64,000 bases of DNA from Symsagittifera roscoffensis (lineage: Eukaryota; Xenacoelomorpha; Acoela; Convolutidae): the NCBI RefSeq assembly GCF_963678635.1, contig NC_087068.1:14388027-14452026 (forward strand), given 5' to 3'. This document shows positions 63,001 through 64,000 of the stretch, piece after piece (positions within the stretch are counted from its first letter, which is position 1; every line of letters begins with the position of its first letter). A model generated the notes under the pieces. The model worked only from the letters and a program-made list of their open reading frames with translations, was not told where the DNA came from and made no database searches. The translations under genes were made by a program, and so were the position numbers.

Positions 63001-63737
63001 GGGGCGGCCTTCAGATTTTCGTTCTGAAGTATTTGGTGATATTTTTCTAAAACATTGAACATCTCGTCTTTTGTTTGTGATTGCATAAAAACATCGTCTA
63101 AATAGGTGATTGCGTTTTTCTTGAGTATTAGTGGTCTAAAAATTTTGCTCATAAAAGCTGAAAATGCTGCTGGTCCTATGGATATTCCATAGAATAAGCG
63201 GTTGAATTCATATTGTTGGTTTCCGATAACAAATTGTGTTAAACGTCGTGATTGTTCATCTAGTGGCATTTGATTGTATGCACTATTCATATCGGCGGTT
63301 GTAAAGTATTTGCCGTTTATTTTTGTTAAAATAACTTGTATTGGATCAATGGGCCAATTACATTTTGATTCATCTATAAGTGAATTGAGGTATCTAGCAT
63401 CGAGAACGATTTTTAATGATTCTCCTTTAGCTAGAATGATAACGGGGTTGATGAATGTGTTCCCTTTTGGTTGTTCTTCTTTATTAACTGGTGATATAAT
63501 GTTGTATTGTTCTAAAATATCGAGTAATCTGTTCACTTTATCATGTAAGTGAATTGGTACTTTACTTGCTCTCTGTTTTTTGAAAACTGCGTCTGGTTTT
63601 AACGGGAGATGTAGTGATGAACTGATTTTCCCAACATCGAATTTTGATGTTGCATAGACTGATGAATATTTAATTAGCTGTTTGGCTAATTTTTCGAATT
63701 CGTCTTGTGTTATTTGTGAATGTTGGAAATTAAACAT
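60084..63737 (-). CDS. pol: Pol polyprotein: reverse transcriptase, RNase H, integrase (copy 2)
   Basis: 1217 aa when counted from the ATG at 63737, close to copy 1 over its full length. YLDD, the RNase H MCDASNFGIG block, the integrase H-H-C-C, D-D-E and GPY/F residues are all present. Differences cluster in linkers and in the Lys/Asn/Thr-rich tail, which is two residues longer. Unlike copy 1, the frame upstream of this ATG is open into Gag, so the ATG need not be the start. Confidence 0.95.
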   Translation of the reverse strand: MFNFQHSQITQDEFEKLAKQLIKYSSVYATSKFDVGKISSSLHLPLKPDAVFKKQRASKVPIHLHDKVNRLLDILEQYNIISPVNKEEQPKGNTFINPVIILAKGESLKIVLDARYLNSLIDESKCNWPIDPIQVILTKINGKYFTTADMNSAYNQMPLDEQSRRLTQFVIGNQQYEFNRLFYGISIGPAAFSAFMSKIFRPLILKKNAITYLDDVFMQSQTKDEMFNVLEKYHQILQNENLKAAPDKSHFFLTRVKFLGHNIERKTITPLKSRIDAIQKLQPPTNKKKIQEFLGMLNFLSKYVYKMQLYLRPFYNILRQQNNFEWNIEHQTRFEEIKKFLTEQISNTIPDSNQPFYAMCDASNFGIGAALLQSHNGTNKMNLISANSRLFTQAELRLSTLMRECTAIIYTLTEYEFLILGSKHPTVLFTDHKPIIFLFTQKSNPNHRVYRFQLILMKFPNLHIVWTAGKNLALPDTLSRNTPPELLTRKTTVEIPKNIKFYLAENETSPRLECKYAVKTDIEQSQINNLQHFPLYLDCQNNHYEVDLLGTSTFKPIPYSQWIKNNTQQKRTKQHPPKKDHFPLIEKEDLTDKINLSGPQTNDSKYTINQVFDLHDPLDKIPLSKLEIENIFLPPTEIITISTLKQYQNLDPVIRQLKSWHKYKTKPIKADSTILGNKTLLRYFRKFNNTTINENTDLLEYNLNESTVPCLPLSMILIAFNISHTQNIKGHSGSEKTYSNFIQNFYFPNAPIWIKVLCNDCIVCQLNKPYPNQKQIAQKQDFKGQSLYFNHRISFDTKGPISPSSEGNSYIMVIVDAFTHYVALNPVPHCNAYYAYTTLYEHWIATFGLPEILVTDNGTEFINNEIITLCHLYNIKHKPRTSHAPWTNGLVEGMNRSLQEYLRCIINGNDTKYTEWSADVKLFPLAYNSQITTTLGMSPYEMVFNQKPRKPIMFTANSHKNAQGYCQPNKDSICYNLPLHTHDEDHFHHPQILKLASGTHTEWILNRDKKHNEIYQKITKKLLQRQNINEQINSRFTPASDLKIGTFVLIPNFNTQKGISKKLQPLRKGPYQIIARPTDVIYKITDSNKKEIVQHRNNLLPYYPKEYALRELTQLYSFTGLKIVQNEPHLKNTEQNDNPTENQNTKPTATKNTTKNLDHKESQKQRKNRKMTEQIIPQEEIDKSEHRKTTRLRNQPRKNYKMFIPQSKILKKVEFKK

Positions 63738-64000
63738 TGTTAAAAATTTTTGTTGGTCCTCTGTGTAGTTACTTATGTTGAATGTAGGTTTGAAATATGG
63801 AGTTTTTGTGAAATAATCCGTATTTCTGTTTTCGTTACTTATTATATTATTTATAGATAATTCTTCATTAAGAATTGTAGATTGGCAAATATCTAGTAAT
63901 TGGAGTATATTATTTACGCGATAGGCTTTTTCGTGTATTGGTGATATTGTAGCGTTGGTTTCACAATATCCTAAAAGTCCTAAAGGTAATGTTACTTGGT
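63738..64000 (-). CDS. gag: C-terminal end of Gag, partial, fused in frame to Pol (copy 2)
   Basis: The last ~88 codons of Gag match copy 1. Two extra bases near 63754-63760 shift the frame so that Gag runs into Pol without a stop. I read all triplets from 63998 to 63738 in the Pol frame and none is a stop. The rest of Gag lies outside the window. Confidence 0.8.

Larger units (their letters stand above)
51500..64000 (-). mobile_element. Second copy of the env-bearing LTR retroelement, right part outside the window
   Basis: One LTR (51500-51909), the 3' region, ORF Y, Env, ORF X, both small hydrophobic ORFs, Pol and the end of Gag follow the same order as in copy 1, with scattered substitutions and indels throughout. 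The bases before the LTR are TGAT, the probable target site. The LTR differs from copy 1 at its Gag-proximal end (51507-51520) and by two extra bases. Env and ORF Y are broken, and Gag and Pol are fused in one frame. Confidence 0.93.

Overview
The window is animal nuclear DNA. The + strand carries one intron-containing cell-surface immunoglobulin (Ig) gene with canonical GT-AG introns and acceptors of the TTTCAG type. AT-rich introns are crowded with short non-autonomous transposons. Nothing in the sequence fixes the species; an invertebrate is likely because the retroelements are gypsy-like and carry an envelope gene. There are no bacterial-style operons, rRNA genes or CRISPR arrays.

Host gene (+, 945-39687 and probably beyond). 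Seven coding exons join in frame into 396 codons: a signal peptide followed by three Ig domains, the layout of the IgLON/lachesin/DIP family. The exons are 945-990, 2097-2372, 10186-10398, 13602-13741, 14340-14463, 38229-38345 and 39415-39687. The last exon ends at a splice donor, so a 3' exon (tail or membrane anchor) is missing from the model.

Retroelement copy 1 (- strand, 16851-35678) sits antisense in intron 5. It is a complete 18.8-kb LTR element with two identical 408-bp LTRs and a 4-bp AAAG target duplication. In element order it carries a 1.25-kb leader with repeats, a basic 155-aa ORF, a 1526-aa Gag-protease, a 1215-aa Pol (RT, RNase H, integrase, GPY/F module), two overlapping small hydrophobic ORFs (76 and 62 aa), a long Pro/Ser/Thr/Asn-rich ORF with no ATG at its start (ORF X), an 869-aa envelope-like glycoprotein, a ~599-codon accessory ORF (ORF Y), and a 1.5-kb hairpin-rich 3' region. 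This is far more coding content than a standard gypsy/errantivirus.

Region 39688-51499 has no gene I can support. It holds a tandem repeat, a microsatellite with an array of hairpin-ended repeats, an LTR-like remnant near 44.8-45.5 kb, and more dispersed repeats.

Retroelement copy 2 (- strand, 51500 to beyond the window end) is a second, diverged copy inserted into one of the hairpin-ended repeats. Comparing the two copies is the main source of insight. ORF X is interrupted by a stop in copy 1 but open in copy 2. Env is intact in copy 1 but frameshifted in copy 2. ORF Y is broken in both, at different codons. Gag and Pol overlap out of frame in copy 1 but are fused in one frame in copy 2.
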